Assembly: GCA_000151295.1 (NCBI GenBank)
Contig: GG745367.1
Location: 319,630 to 383,629 of the forward strand
DNA: 64,000 bases
DNA from: Allomyces macrogynus ATCC 38327
Lineage: Eukaryota > Blastocladiomycota > Blastocladiomycetes > Blastocladiales > Blastocladiaceae
Direction: 5' to 3'
The translations under genes were made by a program, and so were the position numbers. The notes beneath the pieces were generated by a model that ran no database searches, was not told the DNA's origin, and worked only from the letters and a program-made list of their open reading frames with translations. This document shows, piece by piece, positions 22,593 to 35,280 of this stretch. Each line of letters opens with the position of its first letter. Within the stretch, counting starts at the first letter, position 1.

Positions 22593-25500
22593 ATGGGCGA
22601 TTTTATCTTCCACCTCGACGCGCGCCGGCTGCCCGGCGGCAACGGCGGTCCCAGCGTGCCCAACATCGTGTCTACGCCGCCGCGTCGTGCGCCCATCTGG
22701 CCACGTCGGCCAGGCACCGGCACGACTGTCGCCACGGCAACCGCAACGTCCACCGACTTGCCCGCCGCGTCGTCTCCACCGACTCCGCCGGGCGTGAACC
22801 GGCTCATCGTGCACCGATCCGAGACACCCGCAGCGCCACCGCGCCAGTCGTCTTACTTTACCGCGTCCGCCGCGCACGTCTCCCCGGTCGCCCCGCGTGG
22901 TGCTGGCAACGAATCGGCGCGGTTCCACCCGTACGCGACGCCGTCACAGGCCGCGACGACGACGTGGCCGGCTCAACCGGCGGCTGCAGTGGAAGCGGGG
23001 GCGACGCAGCACGACGATACGGATCTCGACGCGCTGCTGGACCAGTTTGAACAGGAGCTTGACGAGGGACAGTGGCAGTTTCAGCAGCCACGGACGCAGC
23101 TGGTCGCTTTTCCTCCTGCTCCGACTCCGACCCCAGCTCCTGCTCCCGTCGTCGCGTCGCAGCGGGCGCACCACGGTCCTGCGCACGCCGCTGCCGCGCC
23201 CATTTGGCCCTCTGCGGCACAATTCGCTGCGCCGCCGCAACCACCTCCACCACCCGTTACGGCACAGAAGCCGCCGAACATTGGTTTCGCGAGACCTCCC
23301 GCTCCGCAGTTGCAGCCGCCGCCGCAGCAACAATGGGGGCACGGTCCAAATCATGGTCTCGCGGCGGCCCAACCAGCGTCGCAGCCCGCCAACGCGATGC
23401 CCGCGTGGCTGTCGCAGCAATACCAGCCGGCGACGCGACCGCCGCCTGTGCATATCGCGTCGCAGCTGGTCCCGGCCAACAGTCTTGGGCGGCCCGTGAA
23501 GATGGTCTCGGAAATTCGTACGCTCCTCGCTTGATTTGTACCAGTTGAACCAGTGATTTACGTTCGGATCTCTTCAGCACTGCGGTTCCGGTCCATGTTC
23601 TCGTTCCCGAGCTTCAACTTCATGCAGACCGAGTGTTTTGACGCGGTACGCTCCCTCTGGCATGGGTTCACCGTTTCGCATGTCCACGCCGACTCACCTG
23701 TTCGTTCCATCGCGCGCAGATCATGTACAACAACCGGTCGCTCGTCGTCTCCTCGCCGACCGGGTCCGGCAAGACCGTCCTCATGGAACTCGCGCTCATC
23801 CACCAGTGGACCGCCGTCGACTCGCACGCGCGCGCCGTCTACCTGGCCCCGACCAAGGCGCTGTGCACGGAACGCGCTGCCGACTGGCACCGCAAGCTGT
23901 ACCCGCTTGGGATCAAGGTGCAGGAACTGACGGGTGACTCGGACTGGCTCGCGTCGTCGGCCGCGCTCACGGCGCCGCTTGTCGTGACGACGCCCGAGAA
24001 ATGGGACTCGATCACACGCCGCAGCAGCAGCGGCGGCGGCGCTGGTGGAGCCGACACTGGCGCCACCAATATACGGCTCGTGCTCGTCGACGAAGTGCAC
24101 TTACTCAGCGAACGCCGTGGGTCGACGCTCGAAGCGATCCTGACGCGCATGCGCGTCGCGCACCAGACCCAAGGGCTCGCGCTGCGCATTCTCGCGCTCT
24201 CGGCCACGTTCCCGAACGTGGCCGACGTCGCCGAATGGCTGCGCGCCGATGCGAAAGTGTTTGGCGACGAGTACCGGCCCGTGCAATTGGACCGCGTTGT
24301 CGTCGGGTACGCGACGCACGGCAAGAACGCATGGCAGTTTGAAAAATCGCTGAGCCACCATATCCCGGGCCTGATCCGCGACCACGCGCGGCATAAACCC
24401 GTCCTGATTTTCTGTAACTCTCGGAAAGCCGCTGAGGCGACCGCCAAGCACTTGGTCGAGGAGTTGCGTGGGCCCGCGGCGACACCCGCAGGGGCTTACC
24501 ACCCGTACGTGACGAGGATCGAACAGCGGAATGCGTTGGCCGCGGCGGCGCCGCAGTGCAAGGCGGCCGATTTGAAGGCGCTCGTCCCGCACGGCGTCGC
24601 GTTTCATCATGCTGGACTCGATATGGCCGACCGTCGCGCGCTCGAACAGCTGTTCCTCCACGGCCACTTGCTCGTGCTGTGCACGACGACCACGCTCGCC
24701 GTCGGCATCAACTTGCCGGCGTTTTGTGTGATTGTCAAGGGCACGTCCGGCTGGGACGCGACCGCGGGCGGCGCTCGCGACTACTCGGACCTCGAGATCC
24801 TGCAAATGATGGGCCGTGCTGGGCGGCCGCAGTTTGATTCGCAGGGTAAGGCCATTGTCATGACTGAGGCCGGCAAGGCGCAGCGGTACCAGACGATGGT
24901 CCAGGGGCAGGACGTGATCGAGTCGAGCTTGCACCAGAACTTGGCCGAGCACTTGAATGCCGAAATCGCGCTCGGGTCCGTGGCCACGGCGAACGATGCC
25001 GTCGAGTGGTTGCGCAACACGTTCCTCTACGTGAGGCTGCAGCGGCGGCCGCAGTATTATGGGATGACTGCGGACGAATTGCCGGACCTCGTGCACCGGT
25101 GCGTCGCGGGGCTCGTCGGGGACGGGTTCCTGGTCGTGCGGCCCATGGATCGCGACCGCGAGCAGGACCTGGCCCCGTCCGACATTGCGGCTCCACCACT
25201 GGCGCCGTGGAACCCGCACACGCCGCTCGCGTGCACCGAGTTTGGCCTGATCATGGCGCGGTACTACCTGTCGCTCAAGACAATGCTGCGGCTCCTCGCG
25301 ACGGGCGCGTCGATCCCGCAGCAGCTCTTCGGACTCGCACAGGCCGAGGAATTCGTGTCGCTCTACGTGCACGCCGGCGACCGCGCGCCCCTGCAAGCGC
25401 TCAACGGCGCACCGGAAACTCGGTTCCCGCTGCCGCCCGCGACGGGCCTTGCTGCGGGCGCGCCCGGATCGGGCATGCCCACGGCCAAGGTCAAGACTCC

Positions 25501-27856
25501 CGCCGAGAAAGTATTCCTGATCATTCAGGGCGTGCTGTCCGGCGCGACCGCCGCAAGCCCTGCGACCGGCCCGCTCGCGCAACATGCTGACCGGTTGCGG
25601 ATGTTGCTGACCATCGAGTCGGGATTGATTTGGCAGCACGCGTTCCGCGTTCTCCGCGCGCTCGCCGACATTCACGCGACTCGGCGCGACGCGCGAGCGC
25701 TGCGTGCGGCCGTTGCCGTGCACCAGGCGTGCCGCGCGCGGGTGTGGTTCGATTCGCCGCGGCCGTTGCGGCAGATTGATCGGATCGGGCCGGCGATCAC
25801 AGCGGGGTTGGCCAATGCTGGAGTGACCTCGTTGAACGACTTGCGCGCGTGCGCGCCGTGGAAGATTGAGCAGGTCGCGCACCGGCATCCGCCGTTTGGG
25901 ACGCAGATCTTGGACGCGGTGGAAAGGATGCCGAGGGTGGACGCGAGCGTTGCGTTTGGCCGGCCGAGTGGGACGGAGGTCACGGTCCGCGTCGCGAATC
26001 CGGTGAACCGGTGCACGACGTACGTCAAGGGCGCGGCGGTGACTGTCGCCGTGCTCGTCGAGGTCGACAATGGGCAGTTGGTGGCCTGGCACCGCGTGCC
26101 TGTCGCGCAGCTCGTGCGAAGCGGTGGGAAAGTTGTGGTGTTGCCGACGGCCGCCCCAAAGCTGACGGTCTCGGTCATGGTCGAAGACTTCGTCGGGCTC
26201 GACGTGCACTTTACCGTGGATCTCGAGCATGCAAGTGTGGCCAAGAAGACGGAGTGGACGTTCCCGAACGAAGCGTTCGCGCCGCCAGCCGGGTTTCTCG
26301 TGCCCGTGCCAGCGACGCCCGCGGTCGTGGGGCCACCACCGCCGCCGTCGCAGGCCACTAAGCAACCGGGTCCACCGTCGTCAAGTATCGACGCGTGGCA
26401 CCCGCCGCTGCCGCCGACGACGACAACGGCGCCTCCGTCGTGGCCGGTCCCCGCCGCTGGCGCGACCACGGCCGAGAAGCCGACGCGCAAACGCGCGGCC
26501 AAGGACCAGAACAAGGCGTGTGCGCACAAGTGCAAGGATAAGTCCAAGTGCGCGCACGTGTGCTGCAAGCGCGGGCTCGCGGAGACAAGCCAACCACCGC
26601 CGATGCCGCCGCCGGTGCCGTCTTGGGCGACTGCGAACGCGAGTCTGTGGCCCGGCGTGGCACAAACGCAGCAGGCCACAGTGCCGACGACGCAGCAACC
26701 GGCGGCGCCGGCGCTGGCCTCGGGGAGCGGGGCTGATTGGTTGAACGAACCGCTCGAGCTAGACTGGTCGACCGATTCGGATTTCGCGACACCGCCGCCC
26801 GTCGCGGCCGCGCGCCGGCTCGTACAACAGCAGCATCAGCAGCAGCAGCAGCAGCAGCGGCAGCAGGTATCGGTACGGCCGCCGCCGATCCGGCAGCCGT
26901 CGACGCTCGAGTTCCGGTCCGTACACGGTGCGACTCTTCCGCCGCCGCCCCCACCGCCACCGATCGTGCCGACGACGCTCTCGTCGCCCGCATCATCTAT
27001 CTCGTCACCGGCGACGTCCGCCCGTGTCGTGTCTTCGGCCCCGTTTGTCTCGTCGCCGCCATCGACGGGACCGTGTGCGGCGGCGTCCCAGCCGCAGACG
27101 CAGACGCAGATGCAGACACCGCGCGAGGACGTGCCGGTCGTTGACCTGGTCTCGAGCGATTTCGAGAATGAGGGGATCCCGTCGCCGTCGTCGTCGCCGT
27201 TCTTGGCTACGTCATTGTTTCCGCCGTCCTCACCGCCGCCGGTGCCGGTGTCGGATGCGCGTCGGCCGCCGTCGCCGCAAGATATCGTGATGAAAGATCT
27301 TCCCCCGTTGTATCCTGATGAGGATTTCCCGCCACCGCCACCACCCGTGCCGGCGCCGCCGCGGGCGCCGTCCCCGCACGATTGGGACATGGAGGATGAT
27401 CTCCCGCCGCTCTACCCCGACGAGATCATCCCACCACCGCCACCACCACCGGCGCCACCTGCCCCAGCGCGTCGGCAACGGCGCATTCTGCGTCCGACGG
27501 GAGTCGCCACGCTCGCGTCCTCGTCGCCGTCACCAATACGGCCCATCTCGTCCCCGCTCGCCGCGACCACGAACGCACCGCTCCCACCGCCCCCACCGCC
27601 CCCACCGCCGGGTGCGCAGGGCACCGATACCGTGCCATCGCTCGCGACAATGCTCGCCGACGTGGACGGGACCCGGGGCTTGTGGCGGCTCGAGGCCTTG
27701 TGCGAGGCGGCGCGCGCAAAAGTGTTGGATATGATTGTGCGCCGCCGGCGCGCGGTCTTGGCGGAACGGATGGCCGCGGCGCGCGCGGTGGTGCCGGGGT
27801 TGCCGGACGTGCATGATGACGAGGCGTGGCGCGATGTGGATGCGGAGGGGGTGTGA
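22593..27856 (+). CDS. HFM1: HFM1/MER3 meiotic DNA helicase
   Basis: Three exons, 22593-23517, 23578-23645 and 23720-27856, give 1,709 residues; introns are 60 and 74 nt. HFM1/MER3 is a 3'-5' Ski2-like helicase in the nucleus that promotes crossover formation in meiosis. The order is a disordered Pro/Gln-rich N-terminus (1-305), then LRFRSMFSFPSFNFMQTECF spanning the short exon, Walker A SSPTGSGKT near residue 343, DEVH near 455, SATFPNVADVAEWL, and the RAGRPQFDSQG motif VI. A winged-helix and Sec63-like region runs to about residue 1190. Near residue 1264 is the zinc-binding signature CAHKCKDKSKCAHVCCKRG typical of HFM1. The last 400 residues are Pro/Gln/Ser-rich and repeat LPPLYPDE twice before poly-proline. 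The long disordered tail is unusual for the family; the helicase core looks intact. Confidence 0.94.
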
Positions 27857-27966
27857 TGGGTGGAGTGATTCGTGCCTGGTGTGGTCGACGAGAACGAGAA
27901 CGCAGAACAGTCACAAAACATTTTCTGTTCCTTTCCTACGTGACACCATGTTCAGCCAAAACCGGC

Positions 27967-27968
<2 letters not shown>

Positions 27969-28018
<50 letters not shown>
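27969..28018. repeat. (CT)n microsatellite
   Basis: About 25 CT units end inside the GatA stop codon: on the minus strand the coding sequence closes TTT-TAG and continues as AGAGAG. It lies in the 160-bp space between the converging HFM1 and GatA genes. Confidence 0.95.
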
Positions 28019-28019
<1 letters not shown>

Positions 28020-29712
28020 AAACTCGGCCCACCCTTCGCCATCCACGCCCGCGTCGTCACCCATCACCACCATCCTTTCCAAACGCTCCGCGACATCCAA
28101 CACCATCGCCGCATCGCCCCACTTGCCCAACACCTGCAGCCCGACACCGTCCCATGCCGGGACGACGACTGCTGGCAAACCCGCCAAGCTCGCGGGGACC
28201 GTGAACACGTCCGTCACGTACGCCGAGTCGCCAGACTTCGGGTGCTTGACCTCGTCGATCGTAGGCGCCTGTGCCGTGAGCGCTGCGGGACACACCATCG
28301 CGTCGACTTCCGTGAACGCGGCGGTGAACTCGCCCACGACTTGCCGCCGCAGACGTTGCGCGTGGATGTAGTACGACTCGTGCGCGCTACAAACATTTAC
28401 CCCCAGCCAAACTGTCAGTCACTCATTTCGCAATGCGATCAGAACGCGCCAAACATACCCAGCCGACAACGCAAACGTCCCGACCAACACCCGTCGCACC
28501 ACCTCGTCCCCAAACGCATCTCGCGGTTTCCCATACCGCACGCCGTCGTACTTGGCCAGATTCGATGCGGCCTCGGCAGGCGCCAGGACGTAGTACGCCG
28601 CGAGCGCGGGCACCGTGCTAGGTAAGTGCACAGGCACGACGTCTGCACCCGCGGCTTCAAAGGCCGTCAGCGCGCGGGACCATGTCTCACGCACGGCCGG
28701 ATCGAGTTGCGCCTGGTTGTATTCGGCGGGGACGCCAATGGTCAGTGGTCGTCTCGGGTTGCGTTTGGTGGTGGGAGGGGCGGGGAGGCAGGTCATGTCG
28801 TTCGGGTCCGGGTGGGAGAGGATATCTAGAAGAAAAAAAAAAAGAGTGAGGTGAGTGCGGCTGGGGTGGGGAGGGTGAGGGTCGAAGGTCGGGGGTACCA
28901 TGCAGGAGCGCCGCGTCAGCGACATTGTTGGCGAGAACGCCGACGGTATCGAGCGAGTTGGCGTACGGGACAAGACCAAACCGCGAAATCGATCCGTAGG
29001 ACGGTTTCAGGCCAACGACGCCGCAGTAGGCCGCAGGGAGACGCACGGACCCGCCGGTGTCAGAGCCAATCGCACTATCGAATAAATCGAGAGTGAGATG
29101 CGTGTATGGAGAATTGGACTGGTGGAGAAACACCACAGAAACGTACGCGAGCGCCATTCCCGTCTTGACCGCCACCGCCGATCCACCCGACGACCCACCG
29201 GCCACCCTCCCCTCGCCACCTGGCTGCACGGCCGCGCCATGGGCTGAATTCGTATTGAACGAGCCCATCCCAAACTCGTCCATGTTGGCTTTCCCGACGA
29301 CAATCGCACCTGCCTCGCGCAACAGCCGCACGGCCGTCGCGTCAAATGGCGAGCAGTAGCCTCCAAGCACGGCCGACGCGCACGTCGTGGGCATGTCGGA
29401 CGTCACGAAATTGTCCTTGATCGCGACCGGGATGCCCTCGAGCGCGCGTGGCGTGCCGGAGCGGTACCGTTCCGTCGCCTCGGCGGCCTGGGAGAGAAGG
29501 TGCGATTCGGACGCGACGTGGACGAGGGCGTTGCAGGTCGGGTTCTGTTGCGAGATGGCAGTGAGGGCGGAGTCGATGACGGCGTGTGGGGTCAGTCGAC
29601 CAGCGTGCAGCGCGGTACGCGTCTATTGAGAGGGGTGGATCAGCGTGATGGAGGAGGATCATAACTGGGAAACTGGCGCACGGACAGCGAGAATGGAGCG
29701 GGCGACACTCAT
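28017..29712 (-). CDS. Glutamyl-tRNA(Gln) amidotransferase subunit A (GatA), probably mitochondrial
   Basis: Five exons in transcript order, 29712-29686, 29622-29147, 29074-28899, 28825-28459 and 28386-28017, give 471 residues; introns are 63-73 nt. GatA is the amidase subunit of GatCAB (GatFAB in yeasts), which converts Glu-tRNA(Gln) to Gln-tRNA(Gln), in fungi in mitochondria. The amidase-signature catalytic triad is present: Lys in PVAIKDNFV, Ser in [12 protein letters not shown] and the cis-Ser/Ser region [16 protein letters not shown]. Also seen: [39 protein letters not shown] and a C-terminal [12 protein letters not shown]. The 9-residue first exon uses a GTCCGT donor, the weakest part of the model. 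A general amidase is the alternative, but the [10 protein letters not shown] block favours GatA. Confidence 0.9.
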
Positions 29713-30192
29713 AGCGTTGTTCTGACTCGAGCACGCGGGCTGAACGCGGCCAAATTGACGGAAAATGAAGGTTGGATGCACGTTGCGCACAGGAATCGAG
29801 TCGAAAATCGGCTCGTGTATGCTTGAGCAAGGACGTGAGCGAGCTCACTGGTCGATAACACGCTCCACAACCACCGTGGTCGTGCAGTCAGGCGTCAAAT
29901 ATCTTGTGCAGCCGCGTCTTATTCGGTTGCGGCAAGTGGAGCGCTGCGGGGACGCGGGTTGAGCAAGAGTCGCGCAAGGCGTTGACGAGCTCGCGCTGAT
30001 TGCCGGTTGATCAACAGCTTGACAGAGAAATGGGCCCGACTGCCTAGTGACGCGGTCACAGCCCGTCACCGCGTCATCATGGTCGCTCACCACTGTCAAC
30101 ATTGTCGGCGGCAGACTCGTCGATGGCAACTGCACCGCGCGGCACTGCCAACCGCTCCCAGAATTGTGCATCAGGGCGCGACTGCCCGCAGC
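29713..30192. promoter_or_regulatory. Divergent intergenic region, GatA / 30.2-kb gene
   Basis: About 480 bp between two divergent genes whose products are both probably mitochondrial. An open frame upstream of ATG 30193 extends into it (to 30007) but looks untranslated. No motif stands out. Confidence 0.35.
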
Positions 30193-32238
30193 ATGATGCT
30201 CTCGTCCCGCTCCACCCACGGCCGCTTCGCGCGCACCGCCGCGCGACAGACACTCGATGCTGTCCGACCTCCCACCATCACCGCGGCGCCCGTGGCCACG
30301 CTCTTTATGCCTCCAACTGGCCCGCGCCTACGCCGAGTCGCGCCACGATCGGCCGAAACCGACGCTCCCGCGTCTTCGCGCGAGTATACGCAGTTTTCGC
30401 TGCGCAAATTTATCGACCGCGCGCACCAGGCGCTCGTCACCGACGAGGCCAAGGACCAGGAGCTTTACACGTCGCTTACGCAGTCGTTTCGCGCGCAGCT
30501 CAAGGCCTCGGCACCGTCGCTCGCCACGCAGTATTCGGACTCGCTCGCGACGGCGGTTGCGCGGCTGAAGTTGACGGACACGCGCCATTTGCGATTGCTC
30601 GAGCTGCTGCACAAGGCCGAAATGGCTCCTTCAACATCCTCGGCACCGTCGGTCCCCACATCATCCTCGAGTGGTTCCGCGGTCGATATGAGCGCGCTCG
30701 CATCGCTCGCCGGGTTCGACGAGTGGACGCCACACGGGATCCCAGACCTCGAAGCCGCACTGCTGCGTGTGCCCGACGCAGAACTCGCCGACTACGTCCT
30801 GGCCATGGAAATCGCTTCGCAGCTCAACAGTGACCCCGAAGCAACACTTCGCATCTTCCGGCTATTCACGTCACGATACCCGCATTGGCCGACGCTATCT
30901 GCAACCGACCCGCACGCCCTCGACGGCAAACGCACCCCAATCCACGCTCTGTCCCCCGCCATTACCGCCATTCACGAACTCGGCGAATATGGCCGCGCCG
31001 AATCTGCGCTTGCCGTCTACCGAGAAGTGGCCCCCTACGTGCGCGTGTTCCTCGACCACGGCGAGTCGCTCGTCACGCAGCGGCAGCACGGGTTGCGCCT
31101 GTATACGACGACGCTACACGTCTTGCACCAGCACAATCTCTGGGACGAGGCTCGTGCTGTCTATGGTGACCTGTTTCGCACGGTCTTGCCTGATGTGACG
31201 CACGCGTTTTCCATGGCCAACGATGGGTTCGGTCCCGTTGACCATTTCGACCAGGCTGTGCTGGTCGCGCACTGGGCGGCGACCCACAACGCGGCGCCCG
31301 CACTCGCCGCGTGGCACACGGGGATCCGGCACGCCCCGTCGACCCCTCGCACTCTCGGTGCGCTCTGGGGCCTGTTTGCTGCCACGGGTCACGCTCGTGT
31401 GGCATACGCGGTGCTCTTGCGACTCCCAGCCGCGTCGTGGCGCCGGCCACCCTTACACGTTTTCCGGGACGCCCGCGCAGCCATGGCCAACTTGCTCGAT
31501 GGCATCGACACGACCTCGCCCGAGACCGTGGCCGCGACCGTCGTGCCAATGTTCCAGATCCTGTACCATCTTGCCGCAATAGTGCACGTCCCGCTCGGTG
31601 ATCGTGTATGGGCTGCCGTGTTCCGCGTTGTGCGCGAACACCTTGCGCCCGCAGAACTCGCGGACCCCGCCGCTTTCCCTGCCGCGGCTGGCGGTGCTGG
31701 CACCAACGGCTGGTGGGTCCCAGTGACCCCATATGCGGCTGTTCCACCCACGCCGTCGCTTAAGTCCCGAGCCCCCGTGCGCCACAAGAGCGGCACCCTT
31801 CCGATCGGGTCGCCGTCGCGGCTGCACGCCCTTGCAGCGTCGGTGCTCGCCAGCGGTAACCAGGGCAATCCCCTCACATCCACGCCCACCGCGCGGCCGG
31901 CGCGGAACCGACGGCCGACCTATGTCCGCCAAATCGTCAATCTGTACGCGCTCCACCTTGCGTCGATTATGCAGGAGGGCCAACTCGGGCAAGCGGTCGC
32001 GCCGAGCGCGCAGGTCGTGCATGCGGTCGCGTCGTGCTTGGAGCCGGCGCATCTTCGTGCACCGGCCGAGGTGGATGCAGCGATTGAGGAAGGGGTCCGG
32101 GATTCGGTCGAGGCGGAGAGGTTGATGCGTGTGTTGCATACGCGGCGTGGAGCGCGCACTGAGGAGGAAGGAGAGGAGGTGCCTATAATTTCGTTTGCGT
32201 CGGCGATGGGCGACGTCAAGGGGCACGCAGTAGTGTAA
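30193..32238 (+). CDS. Probable mitochondrial protein of unknown function (helical-repeat-like)
   Basis: A single uninterrupted frame. I chose ATG 30193 (681 residues) because the sequence that follows (MMLSSRSTHGRFARTAARQT) is Arg/Ser-rich and acid-free, like a mitochondrial presequence; an earlier in-frame ATG is at 30007. The body is Ala/Leu-rich and predicted by eye to be mostly helical with loosely repeated pieces such as YGRAESALAVYREV, LWDEARAVYGDLF and AAPALAAWHTGI, reminiscent of PPR or TPR solenoids. No clean repeat register or catalytic motif was found, and I do not name a family. The gene is divergent from GatA and converges with FB2, leaving only about 30 bp between stop codons. 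Confidence 0.7.
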   Translation: MMLSSRSTHGRFARTAARQTLDAVRPPTITAAPVATLFMPPTGPRLRRVAPRSAETDAPASSREYTQFSLRKFIDRAHQALVTDEAKDQELYTSLTQSFRAQLKASAPSLATQYSDSLATAVARLKLTDTRHLRLLELLHKAEMAPSTSSAPSVPTSSSSGSAVDMSALASLAGFDEWTPHGIPDLEAALLRVPDAELADYVLAMEIASQLNSDPEATLRIFRLFTSRYPHWPTLSATDPHALDGKRTPIHALSPAITAIHELGEYGRAESALAVYREVAPYVRVFLDHGESLVTQRQHGLRLYTTTLHVLHQHNLWDEARAVYGDLFRTVLPDVTHAFSMANDGFGPVDHFDQAVLVAHWAATHNAAPALAAWHTGIRHAPSTPRTLGALWGLFAATGHARVAYAVLLRLPAASWRRPPLHVFRDARAAMANLLDGIDTTSPETVAATVVPMFQILYHLAAIVHVPLGDRVWAAVFRVVREHLAPAELADPAAFPAAAGGAGTNGWWVPVTPYAAVPPTPSLKSRAPVRHKSGTLPIGSPSRLHALAASVLASGNQGNPLTSTPTARPARNRRPTYVRQIVNLYALHLASIMQEGQLGQAVAPSAQVVHAVASCLEPAHLRAPAEVDAAIEEGVRDSVEAERLMRVLHTRRGARTEEEGEEVPIISFASAMGDVKGHAVV

Positions 32239-32268
32239 ATTGCTATTCTACATAGGCATGATTCTTTT

Positions 32269-35077
32269 TTACATGTTGTCGCCTTTGACACCGACATGTC
32301 GATACTCGCCGTCGACTACCGCGTCCTCATCGATATCCTCGTCCTCGACGGGAACTTCCTCGTCCTCTGCGTCGTCGCTCCACGCATCGAGATCCGCGAG
32401 CATCTGCCGCGCCTCGTCCACCTCATCCACCAACCCCGCCGACTTCCGCGCACCCGCCCCCGCCGCCCGTGGCGCTCCACCACCACGACCTCCCCGCCGC
32501 TTCCGCCGCCCATCCGCCTTCGCCTGCCTCTTCACCTGCATCCTCGACCCCACCACTTCCTTATCCTCCACTTCCTCCACCTTCTCACCCCTCTCCTCCT
32601 TTTCCGGCCAAAAGGCCGGCCACGTGTCCCGAATCCACACCGGCGGCCCGATCTTCGGCACCTCCACCTCCACCCCACCCGCGCCACCATGCCGCTTCTC
32701 CCGATACCGACACACTTCCACGACGGACCCGCGCAACGGGCCCAAACTGCGCACCAGCACGACTCCCGCATTCCCAGCCGCCGCCGCAAGCACCGTGCCC
32801 GGCGCGTACAGGCGCCTTACCATCCCTCCCGCATTCTTGTGCGGGCGCGTCGCCGCGCGAATCGGCCCCAGCACCGCCGGATCGGTCAATGCGTCCGCGT
32901 CGTTCACACGACGCATGGGCAAGAGCAGCGCCGCGCGGGTCTCATATCGACGGGGATCATGAGCTGGAACCAGTACGGCAAATCGAGCGGTGTGTCGGTC
33001 CAGAGCGGGTTCGGGGACGCGGTGGTGGGCAAGTGGTGCGTGGTCGTGGGCGGGAGAGCAGTGTTGAGAATGACGCGGACTTGGGGCACGTCGAGGACGG
33101 TGATGAGGTGGCCGGGAGAGGTCACGGCGTGCCGCTGGGTCGGGCGCGCGAGGGGCGGGTCGGAGGTGGAGGTAGACGGGTGCGGGGTGGAGAGGATGAT
33201 CAGGCGCGTGCGACGCGCGAAGTGCATGCTGGTAGGGCGGTAGACGGGGTGGGGAGGGAGGGTCGCGACGATGCGGAGGGGGGTGGAGAGGAGGTGAGAT
33301 GCCCACTCGGCGATTTGGGACGCGTCGGGCGTGGAGGGGAATTGCGCGCAGATGAACGCGATTTCGTTCGGCGTCAGCTTGTCGTCGTCGTCATCGACGT
33401 TGGCGGCCGTGTGCGCGTCGTGCGCGTTGGACCTGCGCAACGCACGCAGGAGCGGCCGGAGCAGGACCGTGACGGCGTCAAACGCGGCGCGACCGGACGT
33501 AGTTAAGACCGCTTTCAGTCCGGGGTCAATTGCCGACACGGTGCCGACGCCCGAGTCATCGCGCGCGAACTGCACCCGCGGGCAGCACGCTGGGTCGCGC
33601 GGAACGCCTACAAGAATGCGGCCGAATAGGCGCCACGCGGCGATGTCGCAGCACAGATCGCGCGCCGCGCCATCGTCGTCGCGCGTGCGTTGGGGGACGA
33701 TGCGGTACGGCTGCCAAGCGACCAATTCCGCGGCCGTCGTGATATCAAACGTGACGACCACAAGCCTGTGCCCCGTCACGGCTCTGCGCGCGTCGCCGCG
33801 TTCCACGACCACAACCTTGAGCAGGCTTGGCGAGGAGCTGACCGGTGATGGCCACGGGTCCGCCGCGTCTGGGACAATTGGGAACGGGTCGGTCGTGTCC
33901 GAGACGGTGTGGACGAGGTTGTGCGCGAACGGCACCCACACGCTGATGTGCGGAATTCCGACCTCGGTCGGGTCCAGGAGGAGACACCGGTCGCCCGCGA
34001 GTTTCGGCCATCGGACCGCGCGTAGGTCGTAGACAGCCAACAGGTGCGGCAAGTTGCACTCGTTGTCGTCGTCGTTGGCGTGCTCGGCAATCCACAGCAG
34101 CGGCGTGCGGTACGTGATGGCCAGCCAGTTATCGCTGCATGACACGCAAATGATTTGACACCGCGATACGGGAGGGGTGATGGTAATTCGCGCCCGGGGC
34201 GACGTCAGCGGGTACAAGTGCACGCGCCTTGCGGTCTGCGTGTAGGCCCAGCGCGACGAGGTCGAGGCTGCCGAGCGGAAGTGCGTGTCGTTAATGGTCT
34301 TGATCGTGCCATTCACCGCAAACGTCTCCACCTTCTCGCGGCTGCACGAGAGGAGCAACGCGGGCGGGGGTGTCGGCGTCGACGGCGTGGCCTTCCCCGG
34401 ATCGATCAGCGGCTGCACTTGGACAAACGTGCGCGTGCGCAGGCTGCGCAGGTTGCCCACTAGAATACAGAGATCAAGAAACAATTCGTCAGCGAGGAGC
34501 CACGGAACGCCAGTCTCTCTTGTGAAATGAAAAACATACCAAGGCGCGGCTCGAACACGACCGCGGTGCCCGTGACCTTCATCAACTCTTCTCCACCCTC
34601 GGCTGGCTCGCCCAGCAGGTGCGGGCACTGCGCAACCACCGTCCCGACGCGCGCGTACTTGTGTACCACGTGCAGGTCTTCTACCGACACATCGTCATCG
34701 ACCTGCCCGTTCGCATGCTTGAGCCGCGTGCCGAGCCGTTTCAGGCCAGACCACGCGTGCTGATCCCTCAGCGCCGACTCGAGCAAGTACCCGCGTAGGG
34801 CCGTGCCGTCGGCCTCTTGGTGGAGCGGCGGCGCCGGGCACCGTCGGTTCAAGCGCCGGTAGAGACGGGTCCAGAGTGATGGTGTTTGTGCGGCGGTGTG
34901 CCACGAGCGACAGACGTGACTCGCGCGGAAGAGGGTCGGGACGTCGTTGATGTGCGCAAAGATGTGCGTGAGGAGGTCGGGTTGCTGGATGGCTGGGAGC
35001 GTGGGGCTGGCGTGGCGTTGAAGGTCGTCGGACGCGCGCTCGTCGTCGTGGTTTGTTGACCGAGAAGATGTGGTCAT
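32269..35077 (-). CDS. F-box family member FB2 (inverted, diverged, apparent frameshift)
   Basis: Exon 1 35077-34540, intron 34539-34460 (80 nt, GTATGT..TAG), exon 2 34459-32269. The intron sits at the same codon as in the other five members (after VVFEPRL). F-box-like segment: LLTHIFAHINDVPTLFRASH then VCRSW. Shared second-exon blocks include [37 protein letters not shown] and VVLVRSLGPLRGSVVEVCRY near the end. The exons sum to 3n+2, and the frame switches at about 32945-32960 between YWFQLMIP and ETRAALLLP, so one base is missing or extra in this sequence or in the gene. It is the most diverged copy, the only one on the minus strand, and its start lies about 170 bp from the DIRS element. 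An alternative start is ATG 35200. Confidence 0.72.
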
Positions 35078-35280
35078 CGTGTTGGTGCTTGCGGACGCTG
35101 CAAGAGCTGGGAGGTACGGGAGGGCGAACAGTGCTGGTTTTGATTTTGAGCAAGAGGAAAAGGCGAGCCCAGGCAGCCGGCCAAAAACGCCTTGAGTCAT
35201 TCCCCTCGGTCGTGGTTGAGGGCCTGCCTGGTCAAGGCCGTACGTTGTCCATTGCCCTCGCCAGCACCTCAGGGTGGTGC

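Noticed and set aside
24101..26365. 754-codon open frame antisense to HFM1
   Set aside because: Arg/His-rich shadow of a strongly supported helicase frame.
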